Below are positions 34,097-42,442 of a DNA stretch of 64,000 nucleotides, one piece after another. A program made the translations under genes and the position numbers. The stretch comes from Bryobacterales bacterium. Its GTDB lineage: Bacteria; Acidobacteriota; Terriglobia; Bryobacterales; Bryobacteraceae. Each line of letters opens with the position of its first letter. Positions within the stretch are counted from its first letter, which is position 1. The DNA lies in the NCBI GenBank assembly GCA_016789785.1, contig JAEUQE010000013.1, forward strand, positions 1 through 64,000, read 5' to 3'. The notes beneath the pieces were generated by a model. It did no database searches. It was not told the origin of the DNA and saw only the letters and a program-made list of their open reading frames with translations.

Positions 34097-34897
34097 GTGA
34101 AACGCTCGCTGCCCCCTTTGCGACTGAGCCGCTCGCCGCTTGTGTATGTCGTGCTGCAGGTCCGAACTTCGGCAGTCGTTTCTCTTGAGCAATACGTTCC
34201 CAGAATCCAAGACTCCCTGAGACGTTCCGGGTTCCCGAAGTTCACCAAGAGCAAGATCCACGAAATCAGATTCCAGGTGGATACGGAACCCGTGGCGGCC
34301 ACTTCCGATCGATTCGAGTTCCAAAGCAGAAACGGTCGGACTGGGATTGTCCTTACAGCCAATACATGGGCTCTACACACGTCGGAGTACTCACACTTTG
34401 AAGACTTCCTGGCGTCTTTTGAGAAGATGTATCAGACTGTGAATCCGGTTCTGGAACTGGATTTCGCGGAGCGAATCGGCCTCAGGTACGTCGATTTGGT
34501 GAGACTGGAAGCCGGCGAAACCTTTGACCGGTACATGACTCCCAGCATTCTCGGGCCCGAGCCGTCGCAATTCGGAATGAATGCTCCGCTTTCCCGGTTT
34601 GAGATGGTCGGCACCACGGAGGGAGGAACGCTGGCCTTACGTCATTGGCAAATGAACACCGGCGCATTCCTGCCCCCGGATTTGCTGCCGTCCACGTTGA
34701 CTCACCCAACCGAACTGGAAGCCGGAGAGACGGTTTCGCTGCTCGATTTCGATCACTACTCCACAAGCCAGTTCGACTTCGAACTCGGCCAGATTCAGGA
34801 TCGGGCGTGGAGATTGCACGACAACCTGGACCGCTGCTTCCGCAAGGTTGTGACACCCTTTGCTCAGGAGCGCTGGGGCGGGAAGGCTGAGGGTTAG
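34097..34897 (+). CDS. TIGR04255 family protein
   Basis: 266 residues, soluble, alpha/beta. The N-terminal PPLRLSRSPLVYVVLQVR followed by VPRIQDSLRRSGFPKF, the GIVLTANTWALHTSEYSHFEDFLASF centre and ERIGLRYVDLVR match my memory of the TIGR04255 family, whose members are scattered among bacteria and have no assigned function. The gene opens a tight three-gene cassette (4-nt and 23-nt gaps). A hand count of two 60-nt lines gives 52% G+C, against 75% in a line of hemE nearby, which suggests horizontal arrival. A defence or toxin-antitoxin role is possible from the company it keeps but is not shown. Confidence 0.75.
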   Translation: MKRSLPPLRLSRSPLVYVVLQVRTSAVVSLEQYVPRIQDSLRRSGFPKFTKSKIHEIRFQVDTEPVAATSDRFEFQSRNGRTGIVLTANTWALHTSEYSHFEDFLASFEKMYQTVNPVLELDFAERIGLRYVDLVRLEAGETFDRYMTPSILGPEPSQFGMNAPLSRFEMVGTTEGGTLALRHWQMNTGAFLPPDLLPSTLTHPTELEAGETVSLLDFDHYSTSQFDFELGQIQDRAWRLHDNLDRCFRKVVTPFAQERWGGKAEG

Positions 34898-34901
34898 TCT
34901 C

Positions 34902-35591
34902 ATGAGTATGCGGGAAAACCGTGCCACCACAGCTTCAAGTTCGGCGGGAGAGGACCTGTGGAACACTTCGCTGGTGGCCTCGCCGTTGCCGCGGCCCGGA
35001 GTTGAAACTGTGGGCCAGGCGTTTCTCACGTTGGGTCTCTTCCTTGCGGGAACTGGGTCGAAAAGTCTGGCGCCTGCATCCTCAGCGACCGGTCATGCCG
35101 CTGCCATTACGTGGACGGTCGAGCCACTCAAGTCTCCCAAGCAATATCGAGCTTTGAGCGCGGCCGAGCAGATTGTGGCGATCCGCAGTCTGTTGGGCCT
35201 CAACATCTCGGAACTTGCACAAGCCTTGGCTGTCCAGCGGCCTACGATATACTCCTGGCAATCAGGAACAGCGTACCCACATCCGGAGAATGCGCATAGG
35301 CTCAGTGGGCTCTACGGGCTTGCCCAACGATGGCGCAGAATCTGCCTGGAACCGGTTGGGGATTGGGTGCGGTTGCCTCTTGATGATCGGGGAACGACTC
35401 TCGCCCAACTCCTCGGTAGCGCAACAGTGGACGAATTGGCGGTTGAAGCAGCTTTTCTCTCATTGAAGGTGAAGATTCAGGCAGACTCGACGGAGTTCGT
35501 TGGCGTGCGCGACCGTGCCCGGCGGCGAGGTTACGCTGAGCGTACGGAGTCGCAGAAGGCTGCTTCTTTGGATCGCGAGACTGTCGTGTAG
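34902..35591 (+). CDS. Helix-turn-helix protein of the TIGR04255 cassette
   Basis: 229 residues. A low-complexity N-terminus and a hydrophobic stretch (about 33-60, QAFLTLGLFLAGTGS, possibly one membrane helix) lead to an Xre-like domain at about 90-150: SAAEQIVAIRSLLGLNISEL, then AQALAVQRPTIYSWQSGTAYP. The C-terminal 80 residues are mixed, ending basic (RDRARRRGYAER). It may regulate the cassette or bind incoming DNA. ATG 34902 comes 4 nt after the TIGR04255 stop; ATG 34908 is an alternative. A longer frame from 34860 only overlaps the previous gene. Confidence 0.7.
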   Translation: MSMRENRATTASSSAGEDLWNTSLVASPLPRPGVETVGQAFLTLGLFLAGTGSKSLAPASSATGHAAAITWTVEPLKSPKQYRALSAAEQIVAIRSLLGLNISELAQALAVQRPTIYSWQSGTAYPHPENAHRLSGLYGLAQRWRRICLEPVGDWVRLPLDDRGTTLAQLLGSATVDELAVEAAFLSLKVKIQADSTEFVGVRDRARRRGYAERTESQKAASLDRETVV

Positions 35592-35614
35592 TTTGCAGGA
35601 GCATCTGGAATCGA

Positions 35615-36445
35615 GTGGGCGCAGGGGAGACACCAAGGAGACTGGATCGTGCGTGGAGACAGGGCTCTCTCATTTCCCGGCAGTTGATCGATTGGGCAGG
35701 CGCCAACCTTGACCCGGATCACTTTCCGAAGCAGTCGCTGTTCATTGTCGTCACCCAGGATTGCGATGTCGCTCAGCAGTCCTTCCTTGTTGAGCCCTTT
35801 GTCGAATTCCTTGTGGCCAAGCCTATTGCCAGCGAAGAGGAAGACCGCGGTAAGTTCCTTGGAAAGCACCCTCGCCGATTCCAATTTTTCCAAACTCACG
35901 CTGCCCAGACGTTCCTTTACGAGGCCTCCGTCCATGATCGATACCGGATCTCCAGGGAAACGCTTCTGCAAGGGTTGCCAGTAGGTTGCCTCGAACCCCA
36001 GTTGAGAGATGCAGTCTGCCGGTGGATTGCAAAGCGCTACACCCGGGCTGCTTTTCCTGACACATTCAATGATCGCGGTCGTCCTGCGCGGGACAAACTC
36101 GCCAGCCTCCTTAAGAAGAAGGGACGGCTCATCCTCTGCGTTCAGGTCCGCCTTGATCCGCCGGATCAGGAATTGCCGCCAGAGGCCGATTACCATGTGA
36201 TGCTGTTTCCCATCTGCTCTCGCGAGGTCTGGGAGGACAACGCCCGCCAAAAGGAGGCTCTCCATTTGGCGTCGGAGATTGAGGCCGCGTTGCAGCAGTG
36301 TGCGGGTGTCGCCGTGGACGACGTTCGTCTCGCGCCGGAACACCGTTTCTCTCTTGAGGACTTGAGAAACACGGACCGCTGGGACTACGATTACCTGACG
36401 TACAGGGATGAGTCGGGTGCTCCCGTGGACGGCAGCCTCGTCTGA
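35615..36445 (+). CDS. Uncharacterised protein with VVTQDCDV motif, third gene of the cassette
   Basis: 276 residues, soluble. WRQGSLISRQL near the start, then IVVTQDCDVAQ near residue 47: hydrophobic strand followed by a T-Q-D-C-D signature, a possible metal-binding or catalytic site. A second acidic stretch follows (FLVAKPIASEEEDRGKF), and the end is charged (DRWDYDYLTYRDE). I do not recognise a named family. GTG 35615 begins 23 nt after the HTH gene; a GGAG lies 13 nt upstream, so translation may depend on coupling. Its fixed place behind TIGR04255 and HTH genes suggests the effector of the cassette; this is inference. Confidence 0.65.
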   Translation: MGAGETPRRLDRAWRQGSLISRQLIDWAGANLDPDHFPKQSLFIVVTQDCDVAQQSFLVEPFVEFLVAKPIASEEEDRGKFLGKHPRRFQFFQTHAAQTFLYEASVHDRYRISRETLLQGLPVGCLEPQLRDAVCRWIAKRYTRAAFPDTFNDRGRPARDKLASLLKKKGRLILCVQVRLDPPDQELPPEADYHVMLFPICSREVWEDNARQKEALHLASEIEAALQQCAGVAVDDVRLAPEHRFSLEDLRNTDRWDYDYLTYRDESGAPVDGSLV

Positions 36446-36537
36446 GGTCTGGTGGAGGATGGATCAGTTGCCTGCCAGTCCCCCCTTGGGAGAAACTAAG
36501 GGCGAGCCCTGCATCTGTCGCACTGGCCCCCAACCCC

Positions 36538-36825
36538 ATGCCCGCAATCGGAGTTCTCACACTCGAAATCTTCGTCGAAGACGCCCACTCCCTCAAGGAC
36601 AAACGCCACGCTGTCAAAGGCCTGAAGGACCGCCTCCGCCACCGCTTCAACGTCGCGGTCGCGGAGATCGACGGACTCGAGAGCTGGCAGCGTTCCACTG
36701 TCGCGGCCGTCACCGTCGCCAACGACCGTACCCGTGCCGAGCAGGTCCTCCAGGCCGTCGAAACCGCCGCCGCCGATTTTCTGGCCGGAGCCCTCGTCGG
36801 CTCAAACGTCGAGTGGGTCGATTAA
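36538..36825 (+). CDS. ylxP: DUF503 / YlxP family protein
   Basis: 95 residues. IGVLTLEIFVEDAHSLKDKRHAVKGLKDRLRHRFNVAVAEID is the DUF503 core (described here in part: LKDKRHAVKGLKDRL and NVAVAEID), a small ferredoxin-like fold. YlxP is usually encoded between infB and rbfA and is linked to ribosome maturation or the cold response. Here rbfA follows after 72 nt, but infB and nusA are not upstream; the foreign-looking cassette at 34.1-36.4 kb sits there instead. Confidence 0.9.
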   Translation: MPAIGVLTLEIFVEDAHSLKDKRHAVKGLKDRLRHRFNVAVAEIDGLESWQRSTVAAVTVANDRTRAEQVLQAVETAAADFLAGALVGSNVEWVD

Positions 36826-36859
36826 TTCCATTTCTTTCAAACGATTAGCGACATCCGGA

Positions 36860-36888
36860 TAGGCACGCGCCGCAAGCTGCACTACAAT
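36860..36888 (+). promoter_or_regulatory. Promoter of rbfA
   Basis: TAGGCA (36860-36865, 4 of 6) and TACAAT (36883-36888, 5 of 6) with a 17-nt spacer. The rbfA ATG at 36898 is 9 nt after the -10, so the transcript would have a leader of only two or three bases. No Shine-Dalgarno site is visible before the ATG. Confidence 0.5.
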
Positions 36889-36897
36889 AGCGGATGG

Positions 36898-37299
36898 ATG
36901 GACCCACATCGGAAACAACGCGTGGAGGAAGCGCTCCGCCTGGAGATCAGCGAAATGGTCTCACTCGAGCTCGAAGACCCACGCCTGCAAGGCATTACCG
37001 TCACGGAAGTCCACCTCAGCCCCGACGGCAAGGTCGTCTCCGTGCGCCTGTCAATTCCAGGTGATCGCGAGGCGCAGAAAGAAAAGCTCGCCGCCATGGA
37101 TCACGCCAAACCCTTCTTACGGCGGGAGATCGCTCAGCGTCTCGACCTCTTCCGTGTCCCCGACCTGCGCTTTGAGGCCGATCTTTCGCCCGAATTGAAC
37201 GCTCGCATGGAGCATTTGCTGAAGCGAGTCCGTAAGGGCCGCCCCCGTGATGTAGAACCGGACCCGGAAACGGTAGAAAATTCAAAAAAAACGAGTTAG
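36898..37299 (+). CDS. rbfA: 30S ribosome-binding factor
   Basis: 133 residues, KH-like fold. HRKQRVEEALRLEISEMV, LEDPRLQGITVTEVHLSPDG and RREIAQRLDLFRVPDLRFEAD are the RbfA landmarks. RbfA binds 30S precursors near the 5' end of 16S rRNA during late maturation and cold adaptation. The C-terminus is short and basic. Next gene, apbE, starts 1 nt after the stop. The start ATG 36898 places MDPHRKQR at the N-terminus; a second ATG 4 nt upstream is out of frame. Confidence 0.93.
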   Translation: MDPHRKQRVEEALRLEISEMVSLELEDPRLQGITVTEVHLSPDGKVVSVRLSIPGDREAQKEKLAAMDHAKPFLRREIAQRLDLFRVPDLRFEADLSPELNARMEHLLKRVRKGRPRDVEPDPETVENSKKTS

Positions 37300-37300
37300 C

Positions 37301-38281
37301 GTGAAACCCGTTGTGCTACTTTTGTCTTTGGGGGCCACCACCGCCGGGCTCTTTGCCGGGGAACTGCTTCGTTTGGAGCAGTCCTTGGACGCCATGGGAT
37401 CTGTTTACACGATTGTTGCCTATGGCGAGGAGCGCAGTAAGCTGTTGGCGGCTGTGGATCAGGCCTTCGAAGAGGTCCGCCGTCTAGACCGAATGCTGTC
37501 GAACTACCGGCCGGACAGCGAGTTAAGCAGAGTCAACCGCGAGGCCGCTCAAGGGCCGGTGACGCTGAGTCCGGAATTGTTCGCGCTGCTGGAAGCGTGT
37601 CAGCAGTACAGCCGGGAGAGCGATGGGGCGTTTGATCTCACGGTAGGTCCGTTGATGAAGGTCTGGGGCTTTTACAAAGGCTCGGGCCGCTTGCCGCACC
37701 GGGCGGAGATTCGTGGCGTTTTGGGGCGCATCGGCTATCAGCGCATGCTTCTGAACAAGAGCGCGCGAACCGTTCGCTTCGAACGCGACGGCATGTCGCT
37801 GGATCCGGGCGGAATTGGAAAGGGATACGCGGTGGATCGTGTGGCGGAGATTCTGAAGGCGGCGATGGTCCCTGCGGCTCTCGTGTCGGCGGGATCCAGC
37901 AGCATTCTCGCCATCGGTGCGCCGCCGGGAGAAAAGGGGTGGAAGGTGAGCATCCGTCACCCCAGAGACATCCGCCGCACGGTGGATGAGGTCGTACTGA
38001 AGGACGCCTCGCTTTCGACCTCCGGTACCTCGGAGAAGTTCTTTCGGGCCGAAGGCAACCTCTACAGCCATATCATGGACCCACGAACCGGCTATCCCGC
38101 CCTAGGGATGCTTTCCGTGACCGTGATTGCGCCGCGAGGCATCGATAGCGAAGCCTGGACCAAACCCGTCTTCATCAACGGGCGCGTCTGGGCGAAAAAA
38201 CACATGCGGAAGGACTTCCGCGTTTTTCTCTGTGAAGATAGCAAAGGCGGGTTGGAACAGGCATGCGCGTGGCTCCAATGA
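37301..38281 (+). CDS. apbE: FAD:protein FMN transferase
   Basis: 326 residues. Signal-like start (PVVLLLSLGATTAGLFAG), then MGSVYTIVAYGEE, LDRMLSNYRPDSELSRVN, DLTVGPLMKVWGF and SLDPGGIGKGYAVDRV, the ApbE signatures that bind FAD and magnesium. It flavinylates threonine in exported proteins such as NqrC/RnfG. ISTSGTSEKF-type sequence is present as LSTSGTSEKF near 245. GTG 37301 starts 1 nt after rbfA. Its acceptor protein is not in the window. The stop overlaps hemE by an ATGA. Confidence 0.92.
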   Translation: MKPVVLLLSLGATTAGLFAGELLRLEQSLDAMGSVYTIVAYGEERSKLLAAVDQAFEEVRRLDRMLSNYRPDSELSRVNREAAQGPVTLSPELFALLEACQQYSRESDGAFDLTVGPLMKVWGFYKGSGRLPHRAEIRGVLGRIGYQRMLLNKSARTVRFERDGMSLDPGGIGKGYAVDRVAEILKAAMVPAALVSAGSSSILAIGAPPGEKGWKVSIRHPRDIRRTVDEVVLKDASLSTSGTSEKFFRAEGNLYSHIMDPRTGYPALGMLSVTVIAPRGIDSEAWTKPVFINGRVWAKKHMRKDFRVFLCEDSKGGLEQACAWLQ

Positions 38282-39300
38282 ACTCTCGTTTTCTCGATGC
38301 CTGCCGGCGGCGGCCCACTGACGTTCGTCCCGTATGGTTCATGCGGCAGGCAGGCCGCTACATGAAGCAGTACCGGGACATCCGGGCCAAACACTCGATC
38401 CTGGAAATCTGTAAGCGTCCGGATCTGGCAGCGGCAGTTACTTTGCAACCTGTGGAGATTCTCGATGTGGATGCGGCGATCATTTTCGCTGACCTCCTGC
38501 TCCCGGTTGAGCCCATGGGTCTCAAGCTCGAATTCATTTCCGGCGAAGGCCCTTCTATCGACAATCCGGTACGCACTTCCACCGATGTCGATTCGCTTTC
38601 CATCTCCAATACTGACGAGTTGTCCTACGTCGGCGAGTCGATCCAGATGGTCGTCCGGGCTCTTGGCGGCAAAGTGCCCGTCATCGGATTCGTCGGCGCG
38701 CCATTTACCCTCGCCAGCTACATGATCGAAGGCGGACCGTCCCGTACCTTCCTCCGGACGAAGCAACTCATGTATCGCGACGAGGTGCTGTGGCGGCGCC
38801 TGATGGGCAAGATCGTGGACGTGCTCGGCCCGTTCGCCCTCATGCAGGTCGGCGCCGGCGCCCGGGCGATCCAGGTCTTCGATAGCTGGGTCGGCGCCCT
38901 CGGCCCCGACGACTACGTGCGTTACGTGGCTCCCTACTCCCGGGCGCTCATTGAACGGATCCGGTCAGCCAGTGTGCCCGTCATCCACTTCGGTACCGGT
39001 GCGGCAGGCTTCTTCAAGGAACTGCATGCCGCCGGCGGCGACGTGATGGGTGTCGACTGGCGCATCAACATCGATCAGGCATGGATGGACATCAGCTATC
39101 GTTCCGCCGTCCAGGGCAACCTCGACCCGGCCGTGCTCTTCGCCCCGTTGCCCGAACTCAAGGCACGTGTCCATGAACTGCTGAAGCGCACCGGCACGCG
39201 CCCCGGCCACATCTTCAATCTCGGCCATGGCATTCTGCCCGAGACTCCGGTGGAAAACGTCAGGGCCGTGGTCCAGATCGTGCGCGACTTCAAACCGTGA
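38278..39300 (+). CDS. hemE: Uroporphyrinogen decarboxylase
   Basis: 340 residues. RRRPTDVRPVWFMRQAGRYM at the N-terminus is the HemE signature that binds the substrate acetate groups; IIFADLLLPVEPMG and the GFVGAPFTLASYMIEGG block follow; HILNLGHG-type sequence is present as HIFNLGHGILPETP. It decarboxylates uroporphyrinogen III to coproporphyrinogen III. I chose ATG 38278 (ATGA overlap with apbE) over a start five codons upstream. hemY overlaps its stop, so the haem genes are coupled. Confidence 0.95.
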   Translation: MNSRFLDACRRRPTDVRPVWFMRQAGRYMKQYRDIRAKHSILEICKRPDLAAAVTLQPVEILDVDAAIIFADLLLPVEPMGLKLEFISGEGPSIDNPVRTSTDVDSLSISNTDELSYVGESIQMVVRALGGKVPVIGFVGAPFTLASYMIEGGPSRTFLRTKQLMYRDEVLWRRLMGKIVDVLGPFALMQVGAGARAIQVFDSWVGALGPDDYVRYVAPYSRALIERIRSASVPVIHFGTGAAGFFKELHAAGGDVMGVDWRINIDQAWMDISYRSAVQGNLDPAVLFAPLPELKARVHELLKRTGTRPGHIFNLGHGILPETPVENVRAVVQIVRDFKP

Positions 39301-40655
39301 TCGCCGTCGTGGGAGGCGGCATTTCCGGGCTCGCCACAGCCTGGTATCTTGCGCAGGCGGGCCGCGGTTGTACGCTCATCGAAAAGCAGGCTCGTCTCGG
39401 CGGGGTCATTGACACGTCGCAGTGGGAGGGTTGTGTCCTCGAAGGCGGCCCCGATAGCTTCCTCGCCGCCAAGCCCGAGGCGATGCAGCTCATTCGCGAG
39501 TTGGGCATCGAGAACGAGGCCATCTCCTCGAACGACCATCAGCGCGTCACCTTCATCTGGAAGAACGGCCGCATGGTGCCGCTCCCCGACGGCCTCATGA
39601 TGATGGTGCCGACCAAGATCATGCCTGTGGCCCTGTCGCCGTTGCTGAGCTGGCGCACCAAGATCCGGATGGGCCTCGAGTATGTCCTTGCCGGCCGCGG
39701 CATCAAGCCCGAACGCAGCGTCGCACAGTTTGTTCGCGAGCACTACGGCCAGGAGACCGTGGACTACCTCGCCGAGCCGCTGCTATCCGGCGTCTACGGC
39801 GGCAATCCCGAAGCGCTCTCCGTGAACGCCGTGCTGCCTCGCTTCATCGAACTCGAAACGAAGTACGGCAGCTTGACCCGGGGCGTTCTGGAAGCGCGTA
39901 AGCTGGCGAAGGGCGGCCAGGGCGAAGGCGCACTCTTCCGCACCATGAAGCGCGGCCTCGGGCACCTGGTCGAAACGCTCCAAACGCGCATTGCGGACCG
40001 GACGAAGGTCTTGCATGGTGAGGTGGAAGCCATGGAGCGTGCGCCAAACGGCTGGCGTCTGCGCGTCGCCGGCGACTGGATGGAGGCCGAGCAGGTTGTA
40101 CTCGCCGTGCCTGCCTACCATGCCGCAGCCCTGCTGGCGCCCCACGACGCCGAACTCGGGCGCCTGCTCCATACCGTCGACTATTCGTCGTCCATGACCA
40201 TCGCCCTGGTCTATCGCAATCTCCCGCAGCCTCCAGTGGGTTTCGGCTTCCTGGTGCCAAAGAGGGAGCGGCGCAAGTTGATGGCAGGCACCTGGGTACA
40301 GAACAAGTTCCCCCATCGCGCCCCTGAGGGCTACTCCGTTCTGCGATGCTTCATTGGCGGGCCGGGAAGCGATTCCGTACTGCTGGAACCGGATGACGCG
40401 ATTCTGCGCGCCGTCTTGGATGATGTGCGGGTGCTGACCGGCGTGACCGCGAAGCCCGACTATCACCGCATCACCCGCTGGCGGCGTTCGATGGCGCAGT
40501 ACACGCTCGGCCACTCCTTCCGTCTCAAGCAGATCGACCGCCGGATGGGTGCGTTTCCGAAGCTGCTTCTCGCTGGAAACGCTTACTCCGGCATCGGGAT
40601 CTCCGACTGCATTCGCACCGGCAAAGCTGCGGCGGGCAAGATCATCCAGTCCTGA
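39297..40655 (+). CDS. hemY: Protoporphyrinogen/coproporphyrinogen oxidase, HemY type
   Basis: 452 residues of the flavin amine-oxidase fold. VVGGGISGLATAWYL at the N-terminus binds FAD; LEGGPDSFLAAKPEA, EPLLSGVYGGNPEALSV and the C-terminal GNAYSGIGISDCIRTGKAAA are HemY signatures. It oxidises the porphyrinogen to the porphyrin with oxygen. Whether it prefers protoporphyrinogen or coproporphyrinogen cannot be read from sequence. GTG 39297 overlaps the hemE stop (GTGA). Ferrochelatase is not adjacent. Confidence 0.93.
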   Translation: MIAVVGGGISGLATAWYLAQAGRGCTLIEKQARLGGVIDTSQWEGCVLEGGPDSFLAAKPEAMQLIRELGIENEAISSNDHQRVTFIWKNGRMVPLPDGLMMMVPTKIMPVALSPLLSWRTKIRMGLEYVLAGRGIKPERSVAQFVREHYGQETVDYLAEPLLSGVYGGNPEALSVNAVLPRFIELETKYGSLTRGVLEARKLAKGGQGEGALFRTMKRGLGHLVETLQTRIADRTKVLHGEVEAMERAPNGWRLRVAGDWMEAEQVVLAVPAYHAAALLAPHDAELGRLLHTVDYSSSMTIALVYRNLPQPPVGFGFLVPKRERRKLMAGTWVQNKFPHRAPEGYSVLRCFIGGPGSDSVLLEPDDAILRAVLDDVRVLTGVTAKPDYHRITRWRRSMAQYTLGHSFRLKQIDRRMGAFPKLLLAGNAYSGIGISDCIRTGKAAAGKIIQS

Positions 40656-41389
40656 CCTGACGTTCGCTCCATTCATGGCCACCAACGGTCTGGCGGTCAA
40701 CAGTTCGCTTCGCACCCAGGCGGGCGCAGTGGTCCCCAGCGCTCCCTACACCGGGAGTCCGAACGACCCTCTGACGAAGTGCATTCTGCTGCACCAACAG
40801 ATCCGCGGCGGCATTCGCGATGGGCGGGTAAGTCCGATCACCGGGAACAGTGGGAGTTACGGCAGCGCGACTTGGCTGCTTGTTCCCCTGAATGTTCATC
40901 TGGCCGCGGGAGTAGGTGCGGCGATCTGGCCCCGGATCGCCGATGGTCCCCGATGTCCCTCGGCACTGGACCAGGAGTCCAACTTCGCTCTGATTCTCCC
41001 GAACTCCGGCGGCTACGAGATCTGAGCTGCACCGTTTCCTCAATGCCGGTCTCGTATGTGATCAGCACCGGCTCTCACGCGGCACCTCGGATTTGGATAC
41101 CTTCCGGGCTCCGGGAGGCACCTACACGGTAGCGCGGGCCCCCCAGGCCTGCCGCGTCCCATATCGAGCGGACGGCTGGAGTCTGGACATTTTGGCGCCG
41201 TCGCGCCATCGAGTACTGGTTGAGTGATGACATCGACTAGGCGCAGGTTTTCATACGCTTCGGACATGGTGTCCCATGCATCGTGGATGCCATACAGTAT
41301 CGAAAATCAAGAGAGACATCGCGGGAAACGGCATAGGGATCTTCAATCCTAACGCGCCTTCCACGTCGGTTCTACCGAATGCTAAGCTT
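40656..41389. other. Long intergenic stretch with weak open frames
   Basis: 734 nt between hemY and hicB. On the + strand ATG 40675 opens 116 codons to 41025, and the next frame continues open from about 40994 to a stop near 41222 (ending SLDILAPSRHRVLVE). Neither matches a family I know; together they might be remains of one frameshifted gene, but composition alone could produce them in GC-rich DNA. No promoter, hairpin or repeat stands out. Confidence 0.35.
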
Positions 41390-41602
41390 ATGCTGGTGAA
41401 GCTCACTATTGAACTTGATCGAGAGGTGGATGGCCGTTGGATTGCAGAAGTCCCCGAACTGAACATCGTTCTCTACGGAGACTCCAAGCAGGACGCAATT
41501 CAACGAGCGCAAGTCGCGGCGCGTGAAATTGTGCTGGACCGGATCGCTCACGCCGAACTGCCTCCGGATTCAGCGAACGCAACGTTCGACATCGCCGCTT
41601 GA
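41390..41602 (+). CDS. hicB: HicB-type antitoxin
   Basis: 70 residues. LTIELDREVDGRWIAEVPELN followed by DAIQRAQVAAREIVLDRI is the compact HicB fold (partial RNase-H-like) that sits on HicA. No separate DNA-binding domain is attached, so autoregulation would need another protein. It precedes the toxin gene, the reverse of the hicA-hicB order in E. coli but common elsewhere. ATG 41390 is close to the domain start; the frame upstream to 41276 has no domain content. Confidence 0.85.
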   Translation: MLVKLTIELDREVDGRWIAEVPELNIVLYGDSKQDAIQRAQVAAREIVLDRIAHAELPPDSANATFDIAA

Positions 41603-41811
41603 GCTCTTGGCCCTCAACGAAGGCGCGGCGTGTGTTCGCAGCCCTGCAGCGGATCGGTTGGCGCCACGACCGCACCGTCGGTTCCCACAGAATCATGAAG
41701 AAGGCCGGATGGGCCGACTATCCATTTTCTTTCCACGATTCTGACGAAGTCGGACCTGCCATTCTTTCTAAGATCGCGAAGAAAACCGGTCTTCAGCCCA
41801 AGGACCTCTGA
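41599..41811 (+). CDS. hicA: HicA-type mRNA interferase toxin
   Basis: 70 residues of the dsRNA-binding-like HicA fold. RRVFAALQRIGWRHDRTVGSHRIMKK carries the conserved Gly-Ser-His with the catalytic His near residue 29 (shown as VGSHRIMKK), and ILSKIAKKTGLQPKDL closes it. HicA cleaves mRNA when not held by HicB. The start is TTG 41599, in a TTGA overlap with the hicB stop, so translation is coupled. The central WADYPFSFHDSDEVG replaces the usual PHP-type loop. Confidence 0.85.
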   Translation: MSSWPSTKARRVFAALQRIGWRHDRTVGSHRIMKKAGWADYPFSFHDSDEVGPAILSKIAKKTGLQPKDL

Positions 41812-42122
41812 CTCCGCTCGACGCCCTGATTCGGCAGAGCTTAGACTACCGAATTGCAATCACCCGCGATCAACGGCACAATAGCACTCTTCTTGGTACC
41901 AGCGGTTTCGGCCTCAAACGCCCAAACTCCAGGTGTCGGCCGGCGCAGATCGATGGATGCCGCTCAACTTTCTGCCCGGCTCCGCCGCGCCGCCTCTTTT
42001 CGTCGGTGCCTTGGGTTGCGACGCAGTCGGCCAACACCGAACGAACGCTGTCCGAAGTACCCACTTCAGGCCTAAGCGAAACACCCTGTCGAAAACCGCA
42101 CGATCGCGTCGAAGAGTACCTT
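41812..42122. other. Intergenic region after hicBA
   Basis: 311 nt. Open frames here are short, overlap on both strands and show no domain. Nothing recognisable. Confidence 0.4.
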
Positions 42123-42437
42123 GTGACCAACTTCTGGGACAACGCGAAGAAGCTCATGGATGCGGCCGTCGACGCCGCGGCGGCAGGCGGACACTCCGAA
42201 TCACTCACCGTGCTGATCGGCGCCGAGGGCGGCATTCACCTCATCGCCGATTGCGACTGGCCCCTCCACCGCGTGGCTGCCGAACGTGGCGCCCAGATGG
42301 CCTATCGCGTCACCAACCAGAAGGGCTGCATCGCCGTGACCGGCCAGCAGGGCGACACCACCTGCCAAATGCAGACCAAAGCGCCCCCGCAGCCGTTTCT
42401 TGCGTTGTTGCGCGATCAGCCGCGTTACTTCCTGTAA
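42123..42437 (+). CDS. Small hypothetical protein
   Basis: 104 residues, soluble. FWDNAKKLMDAAVDAAAAGG, then SLTVLIGAEGGIHLIADCDWPL and a C-terminal CQMQTKAPPQPFLALLRDQP. No family name comes to mind, but the regular strand pattern and Ala-rich helix look like a real protein. The open frame extends upstream to 42006 without domain content; GTG 42123 is the most plausible start, although a Shine-Dalgarno site is weak. It converges with galT, whose stop is 6 nt away. Confidence 0.55.
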   Translation: MTNFWDNAKKLMDAAVDAAAAGGHSESLTVLIGAEGGIHLIADCDWPLHRVAAERGAQMAYRVTNQKGCIAVTGQQGDTTCQMQTKAPPQPFLALLRDQPRYFL

Positions 42438-42442
42438 GCTCG

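Noticed and set aside
40675..41025. 116-codon frame after hemY
   Set aside because: No family, no ribosome site and no clear codon signal; kept only as a weak frame in the intergenic entry.
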